This document shows positions 9,670 through 18,715 of a stretch of 64,000 nt of DNA, one piece after another; position 1 is the stretch's first letter, and every line of letters starts with the position of its first letter. A program made the position numbers and the translations under genes. Where the stretch lies: positions 186,001 through 250,000 of the forward strand of contig CANMMP010000001.1 of the NCBI GenBank assembly GCA_947499125.1. The letters are read 5' to 3'. The notes under the pieces are model-generated. The model was not told where the DNA came from, ran no database searches, and saw only the letters and a list, made by a program, of their open reading frames with translations. The stretch is from an uncultured Pontibacter sp. Its GTDB lineage: Bacteria; Bacteroidota; Bacteroidia; Cytophagales; Hymenobacteraceae.

Positions 9670-10670
9670 CTCATTTCTCTAAATATAAGTCTGGTTAAAT
9701 CAATAAACCGATTAGGAAAAAGTAACTTCATAGCCAGTGCTATCTTTTTATCAAGTTTCTTAAAATCATTGTTTATGAAAGAATGAATAAGACCAACCCT
9801 GGCATCTTTATATGCTTGATCTTTATACAACCTAAACATAAATCGATCTGCTAAAAGCTTATAAAGCTTATCCCTTTCTAAGAAAGCAAAATCCCAATCG
9901 TTATGAGAAACATATAAATTAATAAATTGATCTTTTTCTAAATTAGAAATTATAGGATTTGATAAGCCAGCCTCTCTAGCAACAAATAGATATAAGTTTA
10001 GAAGCTCTTTATAAAATTCGTAAAATCCATCACCCACACTTTTAGAATTTTGATGCAGTCTAAAGTGCGCAATTAATTCATTAGTAAAACCAACAGATTC
10101 CAGTCCAAACTTACATAGAAACCTGAACCAAAGTTCATCATCAAAAACATATCTTAAAGTTGGGTTAATTGTACCTAATGAACGGATAGCTTCCATTGAA
10201 TAGAAAGAACCAGGTTGATTCATTTCAACATCTAATATTGTTTCTGATACACTACTTTTTATGCCCATGCGATATGTATGACTGGTAATACCTGTATCGT
10301 CATAAAAGCAATGAGTATAGCCACACATTATTTTCTTATTAGGCTGAGCTTTGAATGCAGTAGCAATAGCTTTTAAAGCACCTGGCTCTAAGAAATCATC
10401 ACTATTTATCCAGTTAAAAATATCTCCTGTTGCTTTAACTAATCCTTTATTGATAGCATGCGCTTGACCGCAATCCGGTTCGCTTACCCAATAAGTAATA
10501 TATTTATCATATTGATTTAATATTTGGACAGTACTATCATTACTACCACCATCTATAACAATGAGCTCTAACGCTGGGTAATTTTGGTTAAATATTGAAA
10601 CTAGTGTTTGTTCAATATAATGCCCTTGATTAAGAGTTGGAATAACAATCGAGATTTTTAAATCAGACAT
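9654..10670 (-). CDS. Glycosyltransferase family 2 (WcaA-like)
   Basis: A 338-residue GT2 protein with ISIVIPTLNQGHYIEQTL, DGGSND at 40-45 and INSDD ending at 92. The YWVSEPDCGQAHAINKGL segment is a strong signature of a large GT2 subgroup in exopolysaccharide loci. The second half is basic and helical without membrane spans. The start is an ATG at 10670, 18 bases after the stop of the membrane fusion enzyme upstream. Expected to act at the cytoplasmic face on an undecaprenyl-linked glycan. Confidence 0.87.
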   Translation of the reverse strand: MSDLKISIVIPTLNQGHYIEQTLVSIFNQNYPALELIVIDGGSNDSTVQILNQYDKYITYWVSEPDCGQAHAINKGLVKATGDIFNWINSDDFLEPGALKAIATAFKAQPNKKIMCGYTHCFYDDTGITSHTYRMGIKSSVSETILDVEMNQPGSFYSMEAIRSLGTINPTLRYVFDDELWFRFLCKFGLESVGFTNELIAHFRLHQNSKSVGDGFYEFYKELLNLYLFVAREAGLSNPIISNLEKDQFINLYVSHNDWDFAFLERDKLYKLLADRFMFRLYKDQAYKDARVGLIHSFINNDFKKLDKKIALAMKLLFPNRFIDLTRLIFREMRCKLK

Positions 10671-10688
10671 AAGTTAATTTAATACTAA

Positions 10689-12956
10689 TTATTTGAATGT
10701 CCACTTATCAGCATACATACCATATATATATTGCAACTCATTATCATACACATATTCTTCATCAATACCACGTATATGGTTAACATGGAAAACATATGTT
10801 TTAATACCTGCAGATTTTAATTGTAAAAGAAATGAAATGTTTTTACTGATTGCAGTTCTTGAGATTGCAATATGTGATACACCCATTTTTTTTAATAACT
10901 CAACTCTATCACCCGGTAAATTACTTACCACATTATCTGATGGCATTGCTGATCTAATTCCAACAGCCAATCCCTCTTTAATGGCATCTAAACTGAACAA
11001 TTCCATCATCAACCTTTCTTTATCAACAAATTGGGCAGCAAATTTTCTAGGTTCATTTATTTTATCTGTAACCAAAATGGCCTCAGGATGTTCTATAAAC
11101 CAGTTATTGATAGTTGTAATATCAAGAGGTGTAAATTTACCATGCAACTTATGCGAAAGAAAATCTACCGAAGAAGCAGGTAAATCGCCTTCATACTTTG
11201 TGATTGCCGCCCAATGTTCCCAATCATGAGCTGCTACTAATTTACCATCAGATGTTTCAATTATATCTAATTCAAATAACCTGAATCCTTTTGAATAAGA
11301 ATTATCAAGAGCTTCTAGTGAGTTAGTATACTTTATATTTTCGATTTCACCGCCAGCATGAGCTATAAAACGACCTATTGTATCATTTATAATTATTTGT
11401 GAATTCTTTGGAGTAAGCTGATCACTTTTTTGTATTTTACTTTTAAAAGAATAGAATCCATCTTTTAATTCTTGTAAAAGCCCTTTCTTAAATCCTGATT
11501 CGGTAGATGTAGTTAATGATGCTTCGTTTAAAGAAACTAAATGCAGAATGTTAGAAGCTAAAAATTGTGGATTGTTTTCAGAATCTATATAATCTGTTAG
11601 AAATTTAGCATTATGTTTAACCTGTGCTCCTTCTAATATTAATTTAGGTATATCAATTTGATAAATATCTTTAGCAATAGGGTAGCTCAGTACATTATTT
11701 TCTGCATTAGTGATCAAATATAGGCTACGATCTTTTTGTGTATATCCTGTAAACTTTTGATTATTACCCATCATTAAATGATCCGGTAATAAATAAACAA
11801 CTGTATTATCTAACATTCCTTCCTCTTTCAGCAGTTTGAATAGACTACCAATGTGGTAATCTAAAGATGCCACCATAAACTCAAGATCTGAATCCTGTTT
11901 TGGTATCAAATCTTCCATTCTGGAGTCATAAACTCCATCTGGGAAATGTGTTGAAACTGTTGACAGAAATAAAGCAAATGGTTTATTTGAGTTCTTCTTA
12001 GATAAGAGATATTTTTCAGCTTCTGAGAATAGGTCTTTATCATGTAATCCCCAGGGGCTGTATGGATATTTTACAGATGTGTTACTTTCAGATATAACGT
12101 TAAATCTATATTTAATTAAAAGATCATTTAATCCAGAAAACTCTGGTTTGCCTATTATATATCTTAATTCATACCCTGCATTATCAAGAACATGAGATAC
12201 ACCAGTTAATTTAACATCTAAAGATTTCTGAAATACATTGTTCCCATCTGACATAAAATAAGATGGTACTCCTGTAAGCATTGTATAAATAGAACCTGAT
12301 GTCCATCCACTGCCTGGATCCTGAGGCATATTGTAAAACAAATATTCAGTAGACAGTTTCCTTAAGTTTGGAGTTAGACTGGAATGCTTATCATTCAAAA
12401 AGCTCTTTTCTAATGATTCAAGCGAAATAACTATAATATTCTTGCCAGGTATTGCCTTCACGTTTTCTGGTCTAACGTAAGTTGCATCATCAATACCTAG
12501 AGCATTAAGAGAATTTTTAAAATCCTTTTCAGGAGCATTCAATAAATAAATTAAATCATATAGATTCCTAAAGACACCACCAGAAATATTTAAAGCTAAT
12601 AAAGAAATTAGACTCAAGACAAGGGCAAATTTGTAATTAATCAGTTTTACCGATTTTAATTTTGTGCTGCTCCAACTTAGGACGAAGTAGGTAACTAGAA
12701 TTAATGTTATGAATACAACGGTTTCCAACCAAAAAAAGCCAATGCTGGACAAAACAATATCTGAGCTAAAATGATTATAAAATTTATAATCAATGAAACT
12801 ATTTCCTAAATAAATTGATGCAATTTGAAGATTGATAAATATAGAAGATAAAAATAATATAAATAGCCTAATCCATTTGTTATTAACATAGTACAGTGCA
12901 ACTAAAAATAATACCAATAAAAACAGCAGCTGTAGGAGATAGAAATATATTGGCAT
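10689..12956 (-). CDS. Membrane phosphoglycerol transferase / glycerophosphodiester phosphodiesterase fusion
   Basis: A 755-residue two-domain membrane enzyme. Residues 1-130 hold about four hydrophobic segments. Residues 170-450 form a sulfatase/alkaline-phosphatase-fold domain like LtaS and MdoB: metal-site ISLESLE (E180), the putative nucleophile T219 in GSGWTSG, H337 in STHFPDG and the D392-H393 pair in LLPDHLM. Residues 527-755 form a GDPD-type TIM barrel: H533 (AHAGG), E563 and D565 (ELDI), H577 (AHDW). LtaS/MdoB proteins move phosphoglycerol from phosphatidylglycerol onto glycans outside the membrane; GDPD domains cut glycerophosphodiesters. Together they suggest adding and trimming, or recycling, of phosphoglycerol on this polysaccharide. 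Other phospho-substituents are possible. Confidence 0.82.
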   Translation of the reverse strand: MPIYFYLLQLLFLLVLFLVALYYVNNKWIRLFILFLSSIFINLQIASIYLGNSFIDYKFYNHFSSDIVLSSIGFFWLETVVFITLILVTYFVLSWSSTKLKSVKLINYKFALVLSLISLLALNISGGVFRNLYDLIYLLNAPEKDFKNSLNALGIDDATYVRPENVKAIPGKNIIVISLESLEKSFLNDKHSSLTPNLRKLSTEYLFYNMPQDPGSGWTSGSIYTMLTGVPSYFMSDGNNVFQKSLDVKLTGVSHVLDNAGYELRYIIGKPEFSGLNDLLIKYRFNVISESNTSVKYPYSPWGLHDKDLFSEAEKYLLSKKNSNKPFALFLSTVSTHFPDGVYDSRMEDLIPKQDSDLEFMVASLDYHIGSLFKLLKEEGMLDNTVVYLLPDHLMMGNNQKFTGYTQKDRSLYLITNAENNVLSYPIAKDIYQIDIPKLILEGAQVKHNAKFLTDYIDSENNPQFLASNILHLVSLNEASLTTSTESGFKKGLLQELKDGFYSFKSKIQKSDQLTPKNSQIIINDTIGRFIAHAGGEIENIKYTNSLEALDNSYSKGFRLFELDIIETSDGKLVAAHDWEHWAAITKYEGDLPASSVDFLSHKLHGKFTPLDITTINNWFIEHPEAILVTDKINEPRKFAAQFVDKERLMMELFSLDAIKEGLAVGIRSAMPSDNVVSNLPGDRVELLKKMGVSHIAISRTAISKNISFLLQLKSAGIKTYVFHVNHIRGIDEEYVYDNELQYIYGMYADKWTFK

Positions 12957-12965
12957 AAAAAAATT

Positions 12966-14522
12966 TTAGTTAATTGAATTACCTACATTAGAAACTTGTT
13001 TAATAAAGTTCTCAACATCAAAGAATTTTTCTTCAATAAGTCTTAACTTTTCAGGATTCCAATCCCACCATTTTAATTTTAAAAAAATCTGAATAGTAGT
13101 ATCATCAAATCTATATTTTACAACATTTATTGGATTACCATATGCAATTGCATAAGGAGGTATGTCTTTAGAAACTACAGCTCCAGCGCCAATAACTGCA
13201 CCATCTCCAATAGATACACCATCTAGTATAGTAACATTCATACCAATAAAAACATCATTACCTATAATTATTGGCATTGTTTCTTCTACTTTACTTTCAT
13301 TTGTTAAAGAATACCCATTTTGTTTAGCTGTAGAATAAAACATAGGTGAAGTAGAAATCCCATTTAAAGGATGTATACCCCAACCCGAAATTAGGTTTGG
13401 ACCAATTGAGCAATATTTACCAACTAATGTGTTATTAAGGGTACAATTAGTTGATAGGTATGAATACGCGCCAATTCTAGAATTAAACAATTTAGTTTGA
13501 CCATGAACTTTCGCTGTACTATCTATAGTCGTTTCGAAAATAAGTTGCTCATGTTTTATTTCTTTTAATTCAGGGATAGATTTAATTAATATTTCACGTA
13601 AGAAACAATACATTTTAGTTTTCAAAGAAAACTTACTCTTACTAACATTATAATGCGATCTATTGGCACTATTTAAAAAGTAAAAATTAAAAATATAAGT
13701 TTCTCTCTCTTTTGAAAACTTTGCAAAGTTTTCAAAAGACCTTGAATTATAGAGTTGAGTAGGTAAATTAGATAAATGATGTCCAACATCAGTAGTATGG
13801 GTCGCATCTAAAGAAAAACCGATATTAGAAACTAAATTTCTAGTCGGAGCAATTACATAACCAGCTGATTTCCAAATTGCGTAGAACCATTGATAATCCC
13901 ATGTAAAGTTACAACCAAACTTCTCTAATTCTGCAAATCGGTCTAGCCAAAAATTAGTTTGAATATTAGATTGAAGATTTTTAAAAAGAATATATTCTTT
14001 TTCTTGATAACTATCATTTGATAGATTAAGGTTGTAATTTTTCCATGCACGTTTCCAAGTGGCCCAACCCCATATAAATGGGAGTTTAGATAATATGTAA
14101 TCATATTTTTCGTCTGCTACATAACATGAACCTGTTATATGTTTAATAGAATTATCATATCTGTAATTAATCAACATTGTCTCACAAAAATAAAAAAAGG
14201 AATCATTGGGAAGACAATCATCTTCAAGTATAATACCTTCTTCAACATGTTCAAAGAACCATGTAATAGCTCCGCTAACGGCTATACCGCATCCCAAATT
14301 TGTGTTTCGAAACAAAGTATAAACTTCACAATCCCAATCAATATTCTCAAGCACAATCATCCTAGATTGATTGCAAAGTAATTCTTCTCCCACTTTGTCT
14401 AATCGTGGTCCATCTGCTGCAATAAATAACTTTTTAGGTTTAATCTCTCTGATCTTCTCAAATACTAACCTAGTTGTATCAGGACGATTGAATATTAAGA
14501 AAAGTATAGGTGTATTAAACAT
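12966..14522 (-). CDS. Fusion of GT2-like glycosyltransferase and CatB-type O-acetyltransferase
   Basis: A 518-residue bifunctional protein. Residues 1-290 resemble GT-A sugar transferases of the type TPILFLIFNRPDTT with ILEDDCLP (98-105) as the acidic metal site and FIWGWATWKRAW at 149-160. Residues 330-465 are a left-handed beta-helix of hexapeptide repeats ending in IGAGAVVSKDIPPYAIAYGNP, as in CatB/Vat acetyltransferases, with a probable catalytic His384 in GIHP. The likely job is to add a sugar and acetylate it, or the neighbouring residue, with acetyl-CoA. The start overlaps the upstream FkbM gene by eight bases. One uninterrupted frame supports a real fusion. Confidence 0.84.
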   Translation of the reverse strand: MFNTPILFLIFNRPDTTRLVFEKIREIKPKKLFIAADGPRLDKVGEELLCNQSRMIVLENIDWDCEVYTLFRNTNLGCGIAVSGAITWFFEHVEEGIILEDDCLPNDSFFYFCETMLINYRYDNSIKHITGSCYVADEKYDYILSKLPFIWGWATWKRAWKNYNLNLSNDSYQEKEYILFKNLQSNIQTNFWLDRFAELEKFGCNFTWDYQWFYAIWKSAGYVIAPTRNLVSNIGFSLDATHTTDVGHHLSNLPTQLYNSRSFENFAKFSKERETYIFNFYFLNSANRSHYNVSKSKFSLKTKMYCFLREILIKSIPELKEIKHEQLIFETTIDSTAKVHGQTKLFNSRIGAYSYLSTNCTLNNTLVGKYCSIGPNLISGWGIHPLNGISTSPMFYSTAKQNGYSLTNESKVEETMPIIIGNDVFIGMNVTILDGVSIGDGAVIGAGAVVSKDIPPYAIAYGNPINVVKYRFDDTTIQIFLKLKWWDWNPEKLRLIEEKFFDVENFIKQVSNVGNSIN

Positions 14523-15228
14523 CTAAGCTTCTTTTGTAAAAAGTGGTATTAAAAGTTTTTGCAAAAACGCTATATCCCTTACTAGTAAGAAATAAATCTA
14601 TTTCAGAAGTATGTATACTTTTAAAATCTTGAGATAAACACTCAACTAAAAGAATGCTAGGCGAGTACTTTTTCCAATTATTGGATTTTAACACTTCTAG
14701 ATCCAAACCTTCTACATCAATAGACATAAAATCTATACATTGCTCCGATGGTAAATATTTATCTAAAATTGTAGAAAGAGGTAGAGTTTTTACAGAGAGT
14801 TCATGTGGTTTACCCCATTTGATTGAATATTCTGATGCTAGGGTTTTATCAAATGTGTTAAGTGCTTTCTCATTAAACACATAAAAGGTAGCTAGTGAAG
14901 GACTCATTGAAACCCCAAGTTCTAAGTTAATATCATTAGGCCTTAGTTCGTAGAAGGCTTGCATGCTTCCGGGCATTGCATCAATATTTATACCTTTCCA
15001 ACCTTTTAAATAAAATAGATAAGTATTAGAAAATCTTGTAGGATGATGAGCCCCTATGTCTACATAAAACCCTGATAACTGACCCTCAAAAATTCTATTT
15101 AAGAGAATGTCTTCACCCTCCTGTGAATAGCAAACAGTTGAATTTTTATATGGCTTTCTTATTTCATCAATAACACTTTTTGGAAGGTTATGATATATTA
15201 GTCTTTTAATGAAGTTTTTCATGACCAT
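14515..15228 (-). CDS. FkbM family SAM-dependent methyltransferase
   Basis: A 237-residue FkbM enzyme. CYSQEGEDILLNRIF and FYVDIGAHHPTRFSNT (DIGAHHP at 57-63) are the SAM-site signature of a widespread FkbM subgroup, and FMSIDVEGLDLEVL further on is the family hallmark. It probably O-methylates a sugar of the polysaccharide. Start is ATG at 15228 (or 15222); it overlaps wzt by ten bases at its start and the fusion transferase by eight at its end, so the genes form one coupled unit. Being next to wzt, terminal methylation that caps chain growth, as known for some ABC-exported O-antigens, is a possible role. Confidence 0.86.
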   Translation of the reverse strand: MVMKNFIKRLIYHNLPKSVIDEIRKPYKNSTVCYSQEGEDILLNRIFEGQLSGFYVDIGAHHPTRFSNTYLFYLKGWKGINIDAMPGSMQAFYELRPNDINLELGVSMSPSLATFYVFNEKALNTFDKTLASEYSIKWGKPHELSVKTLPLSTILDKYLPSEQCIDFMSIDVEGLDLEVLKSNNWKKYSPSILLVECLSQDFKSIHTSEIDLFLTSKGYSVFAKTFNTTFYKRSLDV

Positions 15229-16499
15229 TTGCCCTCAATAAGTAAAAGAGATTTTCCATTAAAACCTAAATGACCAGTATTATAAAAATTCCCACTTTCT
15301 ACATAAATTGCACCTAATGGAAATTTAGGCCAGTCAGCTTCAATACCATTTACTAATAACCTACCATATACTAAATACTTACCAACTGTAAAATTAATTT
15401 TAGGCAATCTACATTTCAAGATGATATATTCAGATTTTTTATCTAAACAATAAACTTTATCATAGTAAGAGCTATAAAGAACACCTAAAGATTCACCAGT
15501 ACTTGAATGTATAGAAAATCCTATGTCAACTCCATTGCACTCTTCATGAATTTTTAATTTAAAAATTAATGAAGCACTCTCTCCAGAAAAAACAGTTTGA
15601 CAAAATTCTCCTTTATCATTTTCTATCCAAAAGTCACTAAATTTCACTTTATAATTTCCACTCCGGTTACTCTTTTTTTCTATATTTCTAAAATCAAGAA
15701 CATCTTCATTTTCTGCTATGTAATGATCAACAATAGAATCAATTTCGCCCCTACGGATAATTCCCCCATTATTAAGTAACAACCCTTTATTACATAGAGC
15801 CTTTAAAGAACCCATATTATGGCTTACAAATATTACAGTTCTACCCTGTCCTGTACTTATATCTTGCATTTTACCAATAGCTTTCCTTTGAAAGTCAGCA
15901 TCTCCAACAGCCAATACTTCATCAACAATCAAAATATCAGGCTCAAGATGAGCAGCAACAGCAAATGCAAGTCTAACATACATTCCAGAACTATACCGTT
16001 TAACAGGAGTATCTACATAGCGCTCTACCCCAGCAAAATCTACTATTTCGTCAAATTTTCGGAAAACCTCTTGACGTGTCATGCCAAGAATAGCACCATT
16101 TAAGTATATATTATCTCTGGCACTAAGTTCTGGATGAAAACCTGTACCTACTTCTAGCAAACTTGCTATACGTCCCTTGATTCCTATTTTCCCAGTAGTT
16201 GGTGTAGTTGTTCTACTCAATATTTTGAGCAATGTAGATTTTCCAGCACCATTTTTCCCGATTATCCCTAATACTTCTCCGCGTTTAACTTCAAAGTTGA
16301 TATCCTGCAGAGCCCAAACATAATCGCTACTACCCTTCACAGAACGGTCGTTTATTTCACCTATTTTCAAGTAAGGATCTTCTTTACCTCTGATAAAATG
16401 CCACCAGCGGTTCAGGTCATGAGACAGCGTACCTGTTCCTACTGTGCCCAGCCGGTACTGCTTTGATAAATTCTCAACCTTTATTACAACATCACTCAT
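15219..16499 (-). CDS. wzt: Polysaccharide ABC transporter ATP-binding protein with carbohydrate-binding tail (Wzt type)
   Basis: A 426-residue ATPase. Walker A GKNGAGKST lies at 81-89, the signature RYSSGMYVRLAFA starts near 168 and Walker B ILIVDE at 189-194, with a switch His in FVSHNMG. An N-terminal extension before Walker A is typical of O-antigen and teichoic exporters. Residues ~265-426 form an extra beta-rich domain like the Wzt C-terminal domain, which binds the finished glycan and gives export specificity. It pairs with the permease at 16528-17409. The C-terminal half is AT-rich like the island while the ATPase half is less so, suggesting the tail was swapped with the glycan genes. 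Confidence 0.93.
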   Translation of the reverse strand: MSDVVIKVENLSKQYRLGTVGTGTLSHDLNRWWHFIRGKEDPYLKIGEINDRSVKGSSDYVWALQDINFEVKRGEVLGIIGKNGAGKSTLLKILSRTTTPTTGKIGIKGRIASLLEVGTGFHPELSARDNIYLNGAILGMTRQEVFRKFDEIVDFAGVERYVDTPVKRYSSGMYVRLAFAVAAHLEPDILIVDEVLAVGDADFQRKAIGKMQDISTGQGRTVIFVSHNMGSLKALCNKGLLLNNGGIIRRGEIDSIVDHYIAENEDVLDFRNIEKKSNRSGNYKVKFSDFWIENDKGEFCQTVFSGESASLIFKLKIHEECNGVDIGFSIHSSTGESLGVLYSSYYDKVYCLDKKSEYIILKCRLPKINFTVGKYLVYGRLLVNGIEADWPKFPLGAIYVESGNFYNTGHLGFNGKSLLLIEGKWS

Positions 16500-16527
16500 A
16501 CAAAACGTCTCAATATTTAGTCTCTCC

Positions 16528-17409
16528 TTAAACAGTATCCATAAATGTTCGCTGCACCTTATTAAACAGGAGTGCCCCTATCAATAGTACTAAGCCTGTC
16601 ACACCCAAGCTATAAAGCAAAGTTGTTATAGTAAAGGTGCCATTACCAAACAGCGCATACCGGAAAGCTTCTACTATTGGCGTTAATGGATTCCAAACAA
16701 TCAGCCATTGATAGCTCTGGGATTTCAGAAACGATAATGGATATGCAATAGGAGTCGCATACATCATCAGCTGCACGGCAAAACCTACCAGTACTGTAAA
16801 GTCACGGTATTTGGTGGTGAGTGATGAAACAATAATACCAAGCCCTAACCCAATAAGTGCCATCCAGATAACAAGTACAGGAATCATAAGCCAGGAAACC
16901 CCGAAATGTATTGCTTCACCGTTAGCAGCAAAGTATATAATAACAGCAACAAGTAAGGCGAACTGTATCAGAAATTTTACCATGTTAGAGATAACAATGG
17001 ATAAAGGCATGACAAGTCTCGGGAAGTATACTTTACCAAATATCCCGGCATTCGCGATGAAGGTGTTGGAAGTAGCAGTTAAGCAAGAAGCAAAGTAATT
17101 CCAGATGGTGATACCACTCATATAGAACAATACAGGCTGTATGCCATCCGTCGGTATGCTAGCGATCTTACCAAAAACCATCAAAAAGATGATCGTGGTA
17201 AAGACCGGCTGTATAAAATGCCAGAGCGGACCAAGAATTGTTTGTTTATAGGCTGCAATGAAGTCACGTTTTACAAACAGAAATAATAAATCCCGGTAAC
17301 GCCAGACCTCCTTAAGCTGTAAATCAAAAAGACCGGAATTTGGTTTAATGACCAGTGTCCAGTCTTCCTCTTCCTCTTTCATGAAAGAATTGTAAGTAAG
17401 TTGTTCCAT
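16528..17409 (-). CDS. wzm: Polysaccharide ABC transporter permease (Wzm type)
   Basis: A 293-residue ABC-2-type inner-membrane protein with about six hydrophobic segments. The motifs VWRYRDLLFLFVKRDFIAAYKQ (near 33-54) and ILGPLWHFIQPVF are hallmarks of Wzm/TagG-type permeases that move undecaprenyl-linked glycans or O-antigen across the inner membrane. It lies 28 bases upstream of wzt on the same strand and must work with it. A terminator-like hairpin stands just before its start codon, so it may have its own promoter or be partly insulated from gmd. Confidence 0.92.
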   Translation of the reverse strand: MEQLTYNSFMKEEEEDWTLVIKPNSGLFDLQLKEVWRYRDLLFLFVKRDFIAAYKQTILGPLWHFIQPVFTTIIFLMVFGKIASIPTDGIQPVLFYMSGITIWNYFASCLTATSNTFIANAGIFGKVYFPRLVMPLSIVISNMVKFLIQFALLVAVIIYFAANGEAIHFGVSWLMIPVLVIWMALIGLGLGIIVSSLTTKYRDFTVLVGFAVQLMMYATPIAYPLSFLKSQSYQWLIVWNPLTPIVEAFRYALFGNGTFTITTLLYSLGVTGLVLLIGALLFNKVQRTFMDTV

Positions 17410-17417
17410 TAAAAAAA

Positions 17418-17460
17418 TACCTCAAAAGGTGCTATAAATTTAGCGAATCCTTTTGAGGTA
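17418..17460 (-). terminator. Hairpin terminator/attenuator between gmd and wzm
   Basis: Perfect 12-base arms (17418-17429 and 17449-17460, TACCTCAAAAGG and its complement) with a 19-base loop. On the minus strand the stem is followed by a run of seven T. It lies after gmd and directly before the wzm start codon, so it would end or attenuate transcription coming from gmd. Confidence 0.7.
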
Positions 17461-17497
17461 TAAAAAATGTAGGTAATTTATTATTTTTACCTTAGCA

Positions 17498-18610
17498 CTA
17501 TTCGTGGTAGTTCAACACGCGGTGCCCGCCTTCCATCAGGTAAGTATCACGCTTGAAGAGTTCCAGGTCAGATTCCATCATATCTTTTACCAGTGCTGCC
17601 AGGTCATACTTTGGCTCCCAGCCTAGTTTCGTCTTGGATTTAGTAGGGTCTCCTATAAGCAATTCCACTTCTGTTGGACGGAAATAGTTAGGGTCTACGC
17701 AAACTACTTCTTTGCCTATTTCTATCTGGTAATCTGGGTTGTTGCAGGCAGCTACGTAACCTTTTTCGTCTACACCTTCACCTTTAAAGGCAATCTCTAT
17801 ACCTACTTCAGCAAACGACATCTTTACAAAATCGCGTACAGTGGTTGTTACACCAGTTGCAATTACAAAATCCTCCGGTGTGTCCTGCTGCAGGATGCGC
17901 CACATGGCTTCTACGTAATCTTTGGCATGTCCCCAGTCACGTTTGGCATCCAGGTTGCCCAGGTATAGACTATCCTGTAAACCAAGTGCAATACGTGCTG
18001 CAGCCCTTGTTATTTTACGCGTAACAAAGGTCTCGCCACGCAGCGGGGATTCGTGGTTGAACAGGATACCGTTGCAGGCAAACATATTATAAGCTTCTCT
18101 GTAGTTCACTGTGATCCAGTAAGCATAGAGTTTGGCAACAGCATAAGGAGAACGAGGGTAGAATGGCGTTGTCTCTGACTGCGGCACGGCTTGTACCAAA
18201 CCATAAAGCTCTGAAGTGGAAGCCTGGTAGATGCGTGTTTTTTCAGTCAGGCCAAGAATACGAATTGCTTCTAAAATGCGTAGCGTACCAATACCGTCGG
18301 CATTTGCTGTATATTCCGGCGTATCGAAGCTTACCTTCACGTGGCTCATCGCAGCCAGGTTATAGATCTCATCTGGTTGCGTTTCCTGAATGATACGAAT
18401 GATGTTAGTAGAATCGGTCAGGTCGCCGTAATGCAGTTTAAAGTTAATGTTCTTTTCGTGCGGATCCTGGTATAGGTGATCAATACGGTCAGTGTTAAAC
18501 AGGGAGCTTCTGCGCTTTAAACCATGTACTTTATATCCTTTGCTTAAAAGTAGTTCTGCTAAATAGGCACCGTCCTGTCCGGTTACACCAGTAATAAGGG
18601 CTGTCTTCAT
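17498..18610 (-). CDS. gmd: GDP-mannose 4,6-dehydratase
   Basis: A 370-residue short-chain dehydrogenase/reductase that converts GDP-D-mannose to GDP-4-keto-6-deoxy-D-mannose. The NADP-binding motif is [15 protein letters not shown] (8-22); later [17 protein letters not shown] and the [15 protein letters not shown] segment (catalytic Tyr and Lys) are near-identical to known Gmd enzymes, as is [17 protein letters not shown]. Length matches the family. It works with the GDP-fucose synthase upstream, so the glycan probably contains L-fucose or a related 6-deoxy sugar. Codon use and GC are like the backbone. Confidence 0.96.
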   Translation of the reverse strand: MKTALITGVTGQDGAYLAELLLSKGYKVHGLKRRSSLFNTDRIDHLYQDPHEKNINFKLHYGDLTDSTNIIRIIQETQPDEIYNLAAMSHVKVSFDTPEYTANADGIGTLRILEAIRILGLTEKTRIYQASTSELYGLVQAVPQSETTPFYPRSPYAVAKLYAYWITVNYREAYNMFACNGILFNHESPLRGETFVTRKITRAAARIALGLQDSLYLGNLDAKRDWGHAKDYVEAMWRILQQDTPEDFVIATGVTTTVRDFVKMSFAEVGIEIAFKGEGVDEKGYVAACNNPDYQIEIGKEVVCVDPNYFRPTEVELLIGDPTKSKTKLGWEPKYDLAALVKDMMESDLELFKRDTYLMEGGHRVLNYHE

Positions 18611-18715
18611 TATAAATTAAAAATGAATGGTCTTGAAATTAGAGATAAGTATATTACAGATGCTCTATACTTATACCCTGTACTTTTGTTACAGTTATTT
18701 TATACTTTCTTTAAA

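Noticed and set aside
10693..11229. 178-codon plus-strand frame
   Set aside because: Antisense to the well-supported GDPD part of the fusion gene; no domain features.
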